DNA of 64,000 bases. Origin: Alphaproteobacteria bacterium. GTDB lineage: Bacteria > Pseudomonadota > Alphaproteobacteria > JAJFFI01. Below, piece after piece: positions 8,450 to 16,781 of this stretch; the first letter of the stretch is position 1; each line of letters begins with the position of its first letter. Position numbers and translations under genes: made by a program. The stretch lies in NCBI GenBank assembly GCA_030066595.1, contig JASJBI010000010.1, positions 1 to 64,000 on the forward strand, given 5' to 3'. The notes under the pieces are model-generated. The model was not told the origin of the DNA and made no database searches. It saw only the letters and a list, made by a program, of their open reading frames with translations.

Positions 8450-8644
8450 ATGAGTGTCCCGAGGGAAGATCTTGCCGGCTTTGCCCGCCGCCTCTTTGGT
8501 ACGCGCGGCACCCAGGCCTATCGCGACGCACTGCAGATGGCGCGCGACTATGGCAGTATCGGCCACCACGACGGCCACGTCGCCTGGACCACGGTGGCCA
8601 ATCACCTGGCGATGCTGATGGAAGAGGACCGGGGCAGGCGCTGA
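8450..8644 (+). CDS. Small hypothetical protein (64 aa)
   Basis: A 64-aa soluble protein, rich in Arg, Ala and His, with no signal peptide or membrane segment. It looks like two short helices (GFARRLFGTRGTQAYRDALQ and VAWTTVANHLAMLMEED). AAGGAGG lies 13 bases before the ATG, and a GTG at 8438 is too close to that site. It ends shortly before a convergent thermonuclease-fold gene. No function can be assigned; natural composition and the ribosome site argue that it is real. Confidence 0.5.
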   Translation: MSVPREDLAGFARRLFGTRGTQAYRDALQMARDYGSIGHHDGHVAWTTVANHLAMLMEEDRGRR

Positions 8645-8684
8645 CCGGCCGTCGGGCTCGATCCCTGCGACCGACCGGCGAGGG

Positions 8685-9188
8685 TCAGTGTTCGCGCCCC
8701 CGGCGCCAGTCCCAGGGCGCTGTGAACGGGCCCAGCCAGATGCCCAGCTTTTCCTGCCGCGCCTTCCGTTCCGCGTCGCGATAGTTGGACGGCGCTTTCG
8801 GCGGCACCGCGGCGTAGCCGGCGCCGACCATCTCCTCGCCCAGATCAAGCGTCACGTCGGCGATCCCGAACGGCCGGAGACAGCGGCCGACCCGCTCGCC
8901 CCGTTCGTCCCGTTCGTGGACGTCGCATTCCACCACCTGCTGATGGGCCAACGCCGCCAGGAAGGCGCGCGCGTCCAGGCCGCAGTGCCAAGTCTCGCCG
9001 GCCTCGGTCCGGCAGGTCTGATCGAGTTCCGGCGCGTCCATGCCGGCCAGGCTGATGGCCACGCCCCCGACCGCCAGGGTATCGCCGTCGATCACGTAGG
9101 CGACCCCGGCAAGGTGCTCGGCCGCCGCCGGCGCGGCCACAGCCGCCAGAAGACCGGCCGCACTCAGGGTTCTGATCCATGTTTGCAT
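8685..9188 (-). CDS. Exported thermonuclease-fold protein, catalytic Arg replaced
   Basis: A 167-aa protein with a signal peptide (residues 1-23, ending APAAAE) and one staphylococcal-nuclease (SNase) domain. VIDGDTLAV (32-40) provides the calcium-site aspartates and LAGMDAPELDQ (48-58) the Asp/Glu pair. The residue matching Arg35 of the staphylococcal enzyme is Ser (about 46) in place of the usual VRLxGID. Three Cys residues around CRTEAGETWHC and VECD suggest a periplasmic disulfide. GAGGGGA precedes the ATG at 9188. It may bind rather than cut nucleic acid. A second SNase-fold protein is encoded at 20863-21564. Confidence 0.75.
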   Translation of the reverse strand: MQTWIRTLSAAGLLAAVAAPAAAEHLAGVAYVIDGDTLAVGGVAISLAGMDAPELDQTCRTEAGETWHCGLDARAFLAALAHQQVVECDVHERDERGERVGRCLRPFGIADVTLDLGEEMVGAGYAAVPPKAPSNYRDAERKARQEKLGIWLGPFTAPWDWRRGREH

Positions 9189-9342
9189 GGGCTCGTCCCC
9201 TCGGTAGCCCCACCGGCCCACTTTAGGCTGTTCGCCGCGTTCCCGACAGGGGCGCCGCCGGCGCGCCCATCGGCAATGCCGCTGACTCGGACGCGTCAAA
9301 GGAGTACAACCAACCCGCCGCAGCAAGGAGCATCGGGTCGCC

Positions 9343-10149
9343 ATGGCCGACACCAAAAAAGCGACGACGCAAGCCAGGACCACGGACACAGCAGATACCG
9401 ACAAACAGCCGCCGTCCACGAGCGAGCCCGAGCGGTTGCCGCTCTTCTACAAACAGCCCGAGCCTCTGAGCCCCGAGCGGCATGGTGCAAAGTCGCTGCG
9501 GCCCCTCGAGAGCTACGGCATTGCCGCCAATACCAACGCGCTGCCGTTGAATGCCGTCGAGTTCCCGCTGGCCGCCCGCCACTACCCGATCGTTTTCACG
9601 CAGGCGGACCCGGCCATGCCGGTTGCCGTGGTCGGCCTGCGCACCGATCAGAACCTGTTTGTGAGCGCGTCGGACGGAAGCTGGGCGGACAACGCCTATA
9701 TTCCCGCCTATGTCCGCCGCTATCCGTTTATCTTCATGGACGGACCGGATGACGGCCAATACATCCTGTGCGTGGACGAGACTTCCGAGCTATTGGTCGA
9801 CGGAGAAGAACGGCCGCTGTTTGACGGGGAGAAGCCCTCGGACGTCGCGGACAACGCCCTAAAGTTCTGTTCGTCCTTCCATCGGCAATACACGCTGACC
9901 CAGGCTTTCGCACAGGGTCTGGCAGAGAAGGACCTGCTGATGCCCAACCAGGCCAAGGTCAAGCTTCCCAGCGGTGAAGAGTTGGGCCTCGGCGGTTTCC
10001 GCATCGTCGATGAGAACAAGTTCAATGGGCTCGCGGACGAGGTCTTCCTCGACTGGCGCAAGAAGGGCTGGATCGGCCTGATCTACGCCCACTTCTTCTC
10101 CGGGGCGAACTGGGCGGCACTGGCCAATCGCGTGGCCGACCGGCCCTGA
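9343..10149 (+). CDS. SapC family protein
   Basis: A 268-aa protein matching the SapC family (PF07277), named after a Campylobacter fetus S-layer locus; the molecular role of most members is unknown. A charged, disordered N-terminus (1-45) is followed by the conserved body: NALPLNAVEFPLAARHYPIVFT, VGLRTDQNLFV, WADNAYIPAYVRRYPFIF, and a C-terminal GFRIVDENKFNGLADE. There is no signal peptide. AAGGAG lies about 12 bases before the ATG. It stands alone between unrelated genes, convergent with the bactofilin gene. Confidence 0.88.
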   Translation: MADTKKATTQARTTDTADTDKQPPSTSEPERLPLFYKQPEPLSPERHGAKSLRPLESYGIAANTNALPLNAVEFPLAARHYPIVFTQADPAMPVAVVGLRTDQNLFVSASDGSWADNAYIPAYVRRYPFIFMDGPDDGQYILCVDETSELLVDGEERPLFDGEKPSDVADNALKFCSSFHRQYTLTQAFAQGLAEKDLLMPNQAKVKLPSGEELGLGGFRIVDENKFNGLADEVFLDWRKKGWIGLIYAHFFSGANWAALANRVADRP

Positions 10150-10424
10150 CCCCGCGGGGGCCGGCCGGGCAGCGCTCTTCCCATAACACGGAATACGTCT
10201 TGCGGACGTTGATTTGCGCGCAGCGTGACTTAGTTCTGAGAGTATTGATCAGAGCGGTTGCCGTCGCACGCGTACGTCGGTTCTTTCGAGGCCGGCTCTC
10301 GACGCACAGGCACCACCACAGGCTATGGCGACGCCGAGGTAAAGCCACGGCGGCGCCCGAGGGGTCGGTCCGGGGACGGGACCGGCCCCTCGCTCTGTTG
10401 GCGATCGCGTTGGATAGCGCGCCC

Positions 10425-10465
10425 AAAAAAAACGCCCCCGCGCTCGGAGCCGAGCGGCGGGGGCG
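10425..10465 (-). terminator. Rho-independent terminator of the bactofilin gene
   Basis: On the minus strand a long GC stem (plus-strand 10433-10465, CGCCCCCGC...GCGGGGGCG with an inner GCTCGG/CCGAGC pair) is followed by a run of eight T's (plus-strand A's at 10425-10432). It lies 30 bp after the bactofilin stop codon. Confidence 0.9.
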
Positions 10466-10494
10466 TGCTGCTTCCGTGCAGAGGAGCCGATGGC

Positions 10495-11025
10495 TTAGCC
10501 GTTGGCCACCTTCTTTTCCTGGCCCGGCGTCTGCGAACCCGAGAGCTCTTTCTTGATCGAATCGAACTTGGCGTCATGGGCCCCTTTGTCCTCCGGTCCG
10601 AGCGGCTTGCTGCCCTGTGCTGCGCCGCTGCGCCCGACCCGGTGGCACTGTCCCTCAAAGAAGGCACCGGCCTCGATCGCCAGAGATTCTTCCACTGCCA
10701 GGGTGCCGTCCACCTTGGCCGAGCTGGCCATGGTCAGGACGCGTGTCGTCACCTTTCCTTTGAACTGGCCGGCGATCGCTACCGTGTCGGCCTTGAGCTG
10801 GCCGTTGACCGAGCCCGTTCTGCCGATGGTGAGCCGCTCGCACTTGACCTTGCCCTCGACGCTGCCGTCGACCTGAAGATCGCTCTCGCCGATCAGATCG
10901 CCGGTGATGCTGACGCCTTCGGCGATCAAGGATACGGCCGAGCCGCCGGTCTTGGTCTTCGGGCTGGGGGAGGGCTTGGAGAAATTCGTTGTCTGTCCCG
11001 GTTCGTCGTCAGATTTGAAGAACAT
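10495..11025 (-). CDS. Bactofilin (polymer-forming cytoskeletal protein)
   Basis: A 176-aa protein with a disordered N-terminus (about 1-30), the right-handed beta-helix bactofilin domain (about 32-135: ISLIAEGVSITGDLIG, DLQVDGSVEGKV, VNGQLKADTVAIAGQFKGKV, AKVDGTLAVEESLAIEAGAFFEG) and a charged tail. Bactofilins self-assemble without nucleotide and organise cell-wall or envelope enzymes. The start MFFKSDDEP at 11025 matches the usual MF.K N-terminus; an upstream in-frame start at 11094 is less likely. Monocistronic with its own terminator. Upstream, the palindromes TTCATATGAA (11104-11113) and GGTTAACC (11119-11126) mark the probable promoter region; TTAACC resembles a CtrA half-site. Confidence 0.87.
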   Translation of the reverse strand: MFFKSDDEPGQTTNFSKPSPSPKTKTGGSAVSLIAEGVSITGDLIGESDLQVDGSVEGKVKCERLTIGRTGSVNGQLKADTVAIAGQFKGKVTTRVLTMASSAKVDGTLAVEESLAIEAGAFFEGQCHRVGRSGAAQGSKPLGPEDKGAHDAKFDSIKKELSGSQTPGQEKKVANG

Positions 11026-11225
11026 TCTGGCCTGCCTTTGCACCTGAGGGTCGATCCCAACTGACGCGACGAAGAGGTCGTTCGCAAGACGCACTCTGGT
11101 TGCTTCATATGAATATATGGTTAACCAAACTGACAGGCCGTTGATCTGGCGAGGCTGATCCGGCTCAGGACGCCGGTCCGTGGCGGATCCGCGCCAGATC
11201 GCCTCGCAACAGGTATATTGGCGGG

Positions 11226-12149
11226 ATGACAGCGCCGCGCATCGTCTCCCTCATTCCCAGCGCGACCGAGATCGTCTGCGCCCTCGGGTTTCGCGACGGC
11301 CTGGTCGGCCGCTCCCATGAATGCGACTACCCGGCCGGGGTCGAGGCGCTGCCCGCCCTGACGGCATCCAAGCTCGACCTCGAAGGCACCAGCTACGAGA
11401 TCAACCAACGGGTCCTGGCGGTGGTCCAGGAGGGGCTGTCGGTCTATCGAGTCGACGGCCCGCTGCTCAGGCAGCTGGCGCCGGATGTGGTCGTGACCCA
11501 GTCCCAGTGCGAGGTCTGCGCTGTCAGCCGCGCGGAGCTGGAGGCGACCGTGGGCCGATTCCTGGACCGCCCACCCGCCATCGTGTCGCTGGAGCCGAAT
11601 GGGCTCGCGGATGTGTGGGCCGACATGCGCCGCGTGGCGGACGCGCTGGACGCGAGCGAACAGGGGCGGGAGCTGGTCGCCCGGCTCTGCGCGCGCATGG
11701 ATGGCATTCGCCTGAAGGTCGCGAAATTCGCCACCGACAGACCGCGCGTGGCCACCGTGGAATGGATCGACCCGCTGATGGCCGGCGGCAACTGGATGCC
11801 CGAGCTGGTCGCCATGGCCGGCGGGCGGGAGCTGTTCGGCACCGCCGGCGCGCATTCGCCCTGGATCACTTGGGACGCCTTCAGAACCGCGGACCCGGAG
11901 GTGATCCTGATCCCGCCCTGCGGATTCGACATCGCGCAGACGAAGGCCGAATTGCCGGCGCTGGCGGCCCAGCCCGGCTGGCGCGAGCTGTCGGCGGTGC
12001 AGGCCGGCCGGATCTATATCTGCGACGGCCAGCAATACTTCAATCGGCCTGGTCCCCGGGTGGTCGAGACGCTCGAGATCATCGCCGAGATCTTGCACCC
12101 GATGCTGTTCGACTTCGGCCACGAAGGGTCCGGCTGGGTCCGACTCTGA
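11226..12149 (+). CDS. BtuF-like cobalamin-binding protein without signal peptide
   Basis: A 307-aa protein of the BtuF/FepB periplasmic-binding superfamily (COG0614). The opening RIVSLIPSATEIVCALG and the SHECDYP, PDVVVTQSQCEVCAVS and PEVILIPPCGFD segments are typical of proteins labelled cobalamin-binding. The sequence starts directly with the first strand of the domain; no signal peptide or lipobox precedes it, and no ABC permease or ATPase is adjacent. It is therefore probably cytoplasmic, as in several related bacterial proteins whose role is unsettled. The ATG at 11226 is the first start in frame. Confidence 0.8.
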   Translation: MTAPRIVSLIPSATEIVCALGFRDGLVGRSHECDYPAGVEALPALTASKLDLEGTSYEINQRVLAVVQEGLSVYRVDGPLLRQLAPDVVVTQSQCEVCAVSRAELEATVGRFLDRPPAIVSLEPNGLADVWADMRRVADALDASEQGRELVARLCARMDGIRLKVAKFATDRPRVATVEWIDPLMAGGNWMPELVAMAGGRELFGTAGAHSPWITWDAFRTADPEVILIPPCGFDIAQTKAELPALAAQPGWRELSAVQAGRIYICDGQQYFNRPGPRVVETLEIIAEILHPMLFDFGHEGSGWVRL

Positions 12150-12224
12150 TCCCCGCCGGATACGACTAACCCGCAGAAAACGGCCGATTAGCCGTAGCAA
12201 GGACGGGCCGAATCGATTATACGG

Positions 12225-13565
12225 TTGCGGCCGGGGATCCGGGCGTCAGCGGGAGACGAGCAGATAACCATAAGCGTCGCCATCGTTGGATCCGGACCCG
12301 CCGGGTTCTATACCGCCGAGGCGCTGTTGCGGTCGGACGCCGATGTCGCCATCGACATCGTCGAACGGCTGCCGACGCCCTTCGGCCTGATCCGCGCCGG
12401 GGTCGCGCCGGATCACGAGAAGACCCGCAATGTCTCGCGCAGCTATGCCGCGACTGCGGCCGAGGATGCGGTTCGATTCTTCGGCAATGTCGAAGTCGGC
12501 AAGGACGTCACCATCGCCGAGCTGCAAGAGATGTACGATGCCGTGGTGCTGGCCGTGGGCGCGCCCAAGGACCGCAAGCTGGGCATCCCGGGCGAAGACA
12601 AGGGAAACGTCTTCGGATCCGCCGATTTCGTCGGCTGGTACAACGGCCATCCGGACTTTCGCAATCTGGATCCGGACCTGAACATCGACGCGGTTGCGGT
12701 CATCGGCGTCGGCAACGTAGCGATCGATATCGCGCGCATCCTGGTGCGGACGGGCGGCCGTCTCGATCAGACCGACATCGCGGATCACGCCAAGGCGGCG
12801 GTCACCAGCGCCTCCATTACGGATGTCTATCTGTTCGGCCGGCGCGGTCCGGTCGAAGCCAAGTTCACCAATGTGGAGCTCCGGGAGATGGGTGCATTGA
12901 CCCTGGCGGACCCGGTGGTCGATGCGGACCAGATTCCCGCCGAGGTGACCGGCGACTGGTCGGATCGCGACCGGCGGCTGCGGGAGCGAAACCTCGCGAC
13001 CCTGAGGGAGTTCGCCGCCCGCCCGCGGGGCCAGAAGCCCAAGCAGGTGCATTTCGTGTTCTGCGCGGCACCGGTCGAGATCCTGGGGGGCGACACCGTC
13101 ACGGGCCTGCGGCTCGAACGGACCCGGGTCGAGAGCGGCCGGGCCGTGGGCACCGGCGAGACGTTCGACGTGTCTTGCGGCCTGGTGATCCCCGCGATCG
13201 GCTACGCCTCGCATCCCATCCCCGGCGTGCCGTTCAATGCGGACCGCGGCCGAATCGAGTGCCAGGATGGGCGCGTGGCGCCCGGTCTCTACGCGGTCGG
13301 CTGGGCCAAGCGGGGGCCGACTGGTGTGATCGGCACCAACAAGCCCGACGGCAAGCAGGCCGCCGCACAGATCCTCGAAGACATCGCGGCTGGAAGCAAA
13401 CCCGGGCGAGACGCTTTGGAGGCAGCGCTCGCGGCCAAAGGGGTGCGTTGGGTGTCCTGGGAGGACTGGCAGAAAATCGATGCCGCCGAGCAACGGGCCG
13501 CGCAGGACGGATCGCCGCGGCGCAAGTTCACGACGATCGCGGAGATGATCTCGATCCTGGACTGA
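12225..13565 (+). CDS. FprA-type ferredoxin-NADP+ reductase
   Basis: A 446-aa FAD/NADP-binding protein of the adrenodoxin-reductase/FprA class. The FAD motif is IVGSGPAGFYTAEAL (about 20-34). ERLPTPFGLIRAGVAPDH is the class hallmark. The NADP site is VIGVGNVAIDIARIL (about 159-173) followed by GRRGPVEAKFT, and the C-terminal GWAKRGPTGVIGTN closes the FAD site. It moves electrons between ferredoxin and NADP+. Downstream lie korA and korB on the same strand, which make reduced ferredoxin, so this enzyme is a plausible electron outlet. The only usual start codon in frame after the preceding stop is TTG 12225. Confidence 0.87.
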   Translation: MRPGIRASAGDEQITISVAIVGSGPAGFYTAEALLRSDADVAIDIVERLPTPFGLIRAGVAPDHEKTRNVSRSYAATAAEDAVRFFGNVEVGKDVTIAELQEMYDAVVLAVGAPKDRKLGIPGEDKGNVFGSADFVGWYNGHPDFRNLDPDLNIDAVAVIGVGNVAIDIARILVRTGGRLDQTDIADHAKAAVTSASITDVYLFGRRGPVEAKFTNVELREMGALTLADPVVDADQIPAEVTGDWSDRDRRLRERNLATLREFAARPRGQKPKQVHFVFCAAPVEILGGDTVTGLRLERTRVESGRAVGTGETFDVSCGLVIPAIGYASHPIPGVPFNADRGRIECQDGRVAPGLYAVGWAKRGPTGVIGTNKPDGKQAAAQILEDIAAGSKPGRDALEAALAAKGVRWVSWEDWQKIDAAEQRAAQDGSPRRKFTTIAEMISILD

Positions 13566-13722
13566 GGCCCCTGCACACCCTATCTATCTGTTGAGAGAGC
13601 GGATATTATAGGTCTAAACTAATTTCCGCTCATCCGGCGAGCGTTGCTGGCGGTGCGCGATACCGATGTTGTGACTGGGTGCGCGCGAGAATCGGGTGAC
13701 ATTGCCGGCGAGGAGCGCAATA

Positions 13723-13745
13723 TTCACTCTTTGTCCCGGAGTGAA
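13723..13745. promoter_or_regulatory. Inverted repeat in the korA leader
   Basis: TTCACTC (13723-13729) and GAGTGAA (13739-13745) form a perfect 7-bp inverted repeat about 50 bp before the korA start. It could be an operator or a leader hairpin; no run of T's follows, so it is not a terminator. Confidence 0.35.
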
Positions 13746-13796
13746 AGGTAGATTGGCCGGACGCCGGGCCGTGGGGCATAGAGGAGACTGGAGACT

Positions 13797-15665
13797 ATGA
13801 CAGCCGTGACCGTCGAGGCGGAGGCGCCTCCCGATCGCCGGGAGATTCAGTCCGCCGTCATTCGCTTCGCCGGAGATTCCGGCGACGGCATGCAGCTCAC
13901 CGGCGGCCAGTTCACGCAAGCCACGGCGCTGGAGGGCAACGACCTCGCGACCTTCCCGGATTTCCCGGCCGAGATCCGCGCGCCAGCCGGCACCACCTTC
14001 GGGGTCTCCGCCTTCCAGATCAATTTCGGCGCCCGCGACATCATGACCTCCGGCGACGAACTAGACGTGCTGGTCGCCATGAACCCGGCCGCCCTCAAGG
14101 TGAACATCGCCGACGTCAAGCCCGGCGGCGTGATTCTGGTCGACACCGGCGCCTTCAGCGAGCGCAACCTGACCAAGGCCGGGTACGAGGCGAGCCCGCT
14201 TACCGACGGCAGCCTCGAGAAGTACCGCGTCGTCGAGATCGACATGTCCCGGCACACGATCGAGTCGGTGAAGGAGTTCGGCCTGTCGAACAAAGAGGCC
14301 CTGCGCTCCAAGAACATGTGGGCGCTCGGGCTGGTCTACTGGATGTACCGACGGCGCCGCAAGGCGACGATCGATTGGCTCGAGCAGAAATTCGCCAAGC
14401 GTCCGGAGGTCGCCAACGCCAATATCTCCGCGCTCAACGCCGGTCACGCGTTCGGCGAAACGGCGGAGATGCCGGAGGAGATTGGCGGCTACACGATACC
14501 AGCAGCGCACATCGCGCCGGGCGAATACCGCACCGTGACCGGCACGGAAGGCGTGGCCTGGGGTCTGATGGCAGGGGCGCAGCTTGCCGACCTGGATATC
14601 TTCTTCTCGGGCTATCCGATCACGCCGGCCTCGGGGCTGCTGCACACCCTTGCGCGGCTCAAGCAGTATGGGGTGGTCACCTTCCAGGCCGAGGACGAGA
14701 TCGCGGCGGTCTGCGCCGCCATCGGAGCGTCCTATTCCGGTTCGTTGGGTGTGACCTCGAGTTCCGGCCCCGGCATCGCGTTGAAGACCGAGGCGCTGGG
14801 TCTCGCCCTCGTGGCCGAACTGCCGTTGGTGGTGGTCAACGCACAGCGCGGCGGGCCATCGACCGGCATGCCGACCAAGACCGAGCAGTCGGATCTGTTC
14901 CAGGCGGTCTGGGGGCGCAACGCCGACAGCCCCCTGGCGGTGCTCGCGGCGCGCTCGCCGGGCGACTGTTTCGAGGTCGCCATCGAGGCGATCCGCATCG
15001 CGGTCAAATACATGACTCCGGTTTTCCTGCTGACGGACGGCTATATCGCGAACGCGGCGGAACCCTGGCGGATCCCTGACCTCGACAAATACGAAGCCTT
15101 TCCGGCCGAGTTTCGCACGGACCCCGAGGGTTTCCAGCCCTATCTCCGCGACACGGAGACGCTGTCGCGGCCTTGGGTCAAGCCCGGCACGCCTGGGCTG
15201 ATGCACCGGATCGGCGGGATCGAGAAGGACTACTCCTCCGGCAACATTTCCTACGATCCCGAGAACCACCAGCGCATGACTGAGGTGCGCGCCGCCAAGA
15301 TCCTGGGCATTGCCAACGACATTCCGCCGCAAGCGGTGGAGCTGGGCAATGACAGCGGTGCGTTGGCGGTGGTCGGCTGGGGCTCGACCCACGGGCCGAT
15401 CAACCGCGCGGTCGAGCGAGCCCGTGAGGACGGCCTCGACGTCTCGCATATCCACATCCGCCATCTCTGGCCGCTGCCGCGCAATCTGGGGGACCTGCTG
15501 AAGGGCTTCCAGCGCGTCCTGGTGCCGGAGATGAACAATGGTCAGTTGGTCAAGATCCTGCGGGCGGAGTATCTGATCGACGCCGAGCCGCTGGATCGGG
15601 TCACCGGTAAACCCTTCAAGATCGCCGAGATCGAGGAAGCGATCCGGCAACGCGTGGAGAAGTGA
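13797..15665 (+). CDS. korA: 2-oxoglutarate:ferredoxin oxidoreductase, gamma-alpha subunit
   Basis: A 622-aa fused subunit. The N-terminal gamma domain (about 17-200) shows FAGDSGDGMQLTGGQF and TFPDFPAEIRAPAGTT; the alpha domain (about 225-620) shows FFSGYPITPASGLLH, QAEDEIAAVCAAIGASYSG and SSSGPGIALKTEALGLA. With KorB it oxidises 2-oxoglutarate (or a similar 2-oxoacid) and CoA to the acyl-CoA, reducing ferredoxin; some Rhodospirillales use it in the TCA cycle. GGAG lies just before the ATG. It is separated from korB by one base and lies in the same direction as the FprA-type reductase 231 bp upstream. Confidence 0.93.
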   Translation: MTAVTVEAEAPPDRREIQSAVIRFAGDSGDGMQLTGGQFTQATALEGNDLATFPDFPAEIRAPAGTTFGVSAFQINFGARDIMTSGDELDVLVAMNPAALKVNIADVKPGGVILVDTGAFSERNLTKAGYEASPLTDGSLEKYRVVEIDMSRHTIESVKEFGLSNKEALRSKNMWALGLVYWMYRRRRKATIDWLEQKFAKRPEVANANISALNAGHAFGETAEMPEEIGGYTIPAAHIAPGEYRTVTGTEGVAWGLMAGAQLADLDIFFSGYPITPASGLLHTLARLKQYGVVTFQAEDEIAAVCAAIGASYSGSLGVTSSSGPGIALKTEALGLALVAELPLVVVNAQRGGPSTGMPTKTEQSDLFQAVWGRNADSPLAVLAARSPGDCFEVAIEAIRIAVKYMTPVFLLTDGYIANAAEPWRIPDLDKYEAFPAEFRTDPEGFQPYLRDTETLSRPWVKPGTPGLMHRIGGIEKDYSSGNISYDPENHQRMTEVRAAKILGIANDIPPQAVELGNDSGALAVVGWGSTHGPINRAVERAREDGLDVSHIHIRHLWPLPRNLGDLLKGFQRVLVPEMNNGQLVKILRAEYLIDAEPLDRVTGKPFKIAEIEEAIRQRVEK

Positions 15666-15666
15666 C

Positions 15667-16695
15667 ATGAACGTCGTATCCCCGCCGCAAGAGCGCAAGC
15701 CCAAGGATTTTGCGTCCGACCAGGAGGTCCGCTGGTGCCCGGGCTGTGGCGACTACGCCATCATCAAGGCGGTGCAGCGCACGCTTGCCGATCTCGAAGT
15801 CGACCCGGCCAACACGGTGTTCGTCTCCGGCATCGGCTGTGCCGCGCGTTTCCCCTATTACATGGAGACCTATGGCTTCCATACGATCCACGGCCGCGCG
15901 CCCGCCTTCGCGACCGGTATCAAGCTCGCCAATCCGGAGCTCGACGTGTGGATCGTCTCGGGCGATGGCGACGCATTGTCGATCGGCGGCAATCATGTGA
16001 TGCACATTCTCAGGCGCAATCTCGATGTGCAGTTCCTCCTGTTCAACAACGAGATCTACGGCCTGACCAAGGGCCAGTACTCGCCGACCTCGCGCCAAGG
16101 CACCCGTTCTCCGTCGACGCCCTTGGGCTCGCTCGACAGCCCGGTCTTGCCGGTGTTCTTCGCGCTGGGCGCGGGCGCGCGGTTCGTCGCCCGTTCGGTG
16201 GACACGATGCAGAAGCATCTGCCTGGGATGCTCAAGCGCGCCTCCGAACACAAGGGCGCGTCGTTCGTCGAGATCTTCCAGAACTGCATCGTCTACAACG
16301 ACGGCGCCTTCAATCATTTCACCGCCAAGGACGCGGCCGAGGACATGCAGATCCTCCTGGAGCACGGCAAGCCGCTGATCTTCGGCAGAAACCGCGACAA
16401 GGGGCTCCGCCTGCTGCCCAATCAGACCTTTCTCGAGGTCGTCACCATCGGCGAGGACGGGGTGACCGAAGACGATATCATGGTCCATGACGAGACCAAC
16501 CGGACCATGGCGATGCTGCTCGCGGGCATGCAGCCGCCCCGTTTCCCGATTGCGCTGGGCGTGCTCTTCTGCAACCCGACGCCGAGCTACGAGGCCTTGG
16601 TCACCAACCAGATCGCGGCGGCCAAAAAGATGGCCAAGGGCGAGGCCGATCTCAACGCGCTGCTGCGCGGGGGCTACACCTGGACGGTGAGCTGA
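15667..16695 (+). CDS. korB: 2-oxoglutarate:ferredoxin oxidoreductase, beta subunit
   Basis: A 342-aa thiamine-diphosphate-binding subunit. WCPGCGDY (23-30) carries the N-terminal CxxC. GDGDALSIGGNH (99-110) with NNEIYGLTKGQ (127-137) forms the TPP/Mg site, and SPTSRQGTRSPSTPLGS follows as in KorB proteins. Only two of the usual cluster-ligand cysteines sit at the N-terminus; others (for example IGCAAR at about 57) are internal. It works as a complex with KorA and starts one base after the korA stop, so the two are translationally coupled. Substrate assignment to 2-oxoglutarate rests on family resemblance. Confidence 0.93.
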   Translation: MNVVSPPQERKPKDFASDQEVRWCPGCGDYAIIKAVQRTLADLEVDPANTVFVSGIGCAARFPYYMETYGFHTIHGRAPAFATGIKLANPELDVWIVSGDGDALSIGGNHVMHILRRNLDVQFLLFNNEIYGLTKGQYSPTSRQGTRSPSTPLGSLDSPVLPVFFALGAGARFVARSVDTMQKHLPGMLKRASEHKGASFVEIFQNCIVYNDGAFNHFTAKDAAEDMQILLEHGKPLIFGRNRDKGLRLLPNQTFLEVVTIGEDGVTEDDIMVHDETNRTMAMLLAGMQPPRFPIALGVLFCNPTPSYEALVTNQIAAAKKMAKGEADLNALLRGGYTWTVS

Positions 16696-16781
16696 GGCAA
16701 TACCGTGCGGCTATGACGGTACGGGGCTTCGTCGGCACAGAGTCTAAACCCGACGCTTCGGCGCGAGGGCATGCCTAGTCG

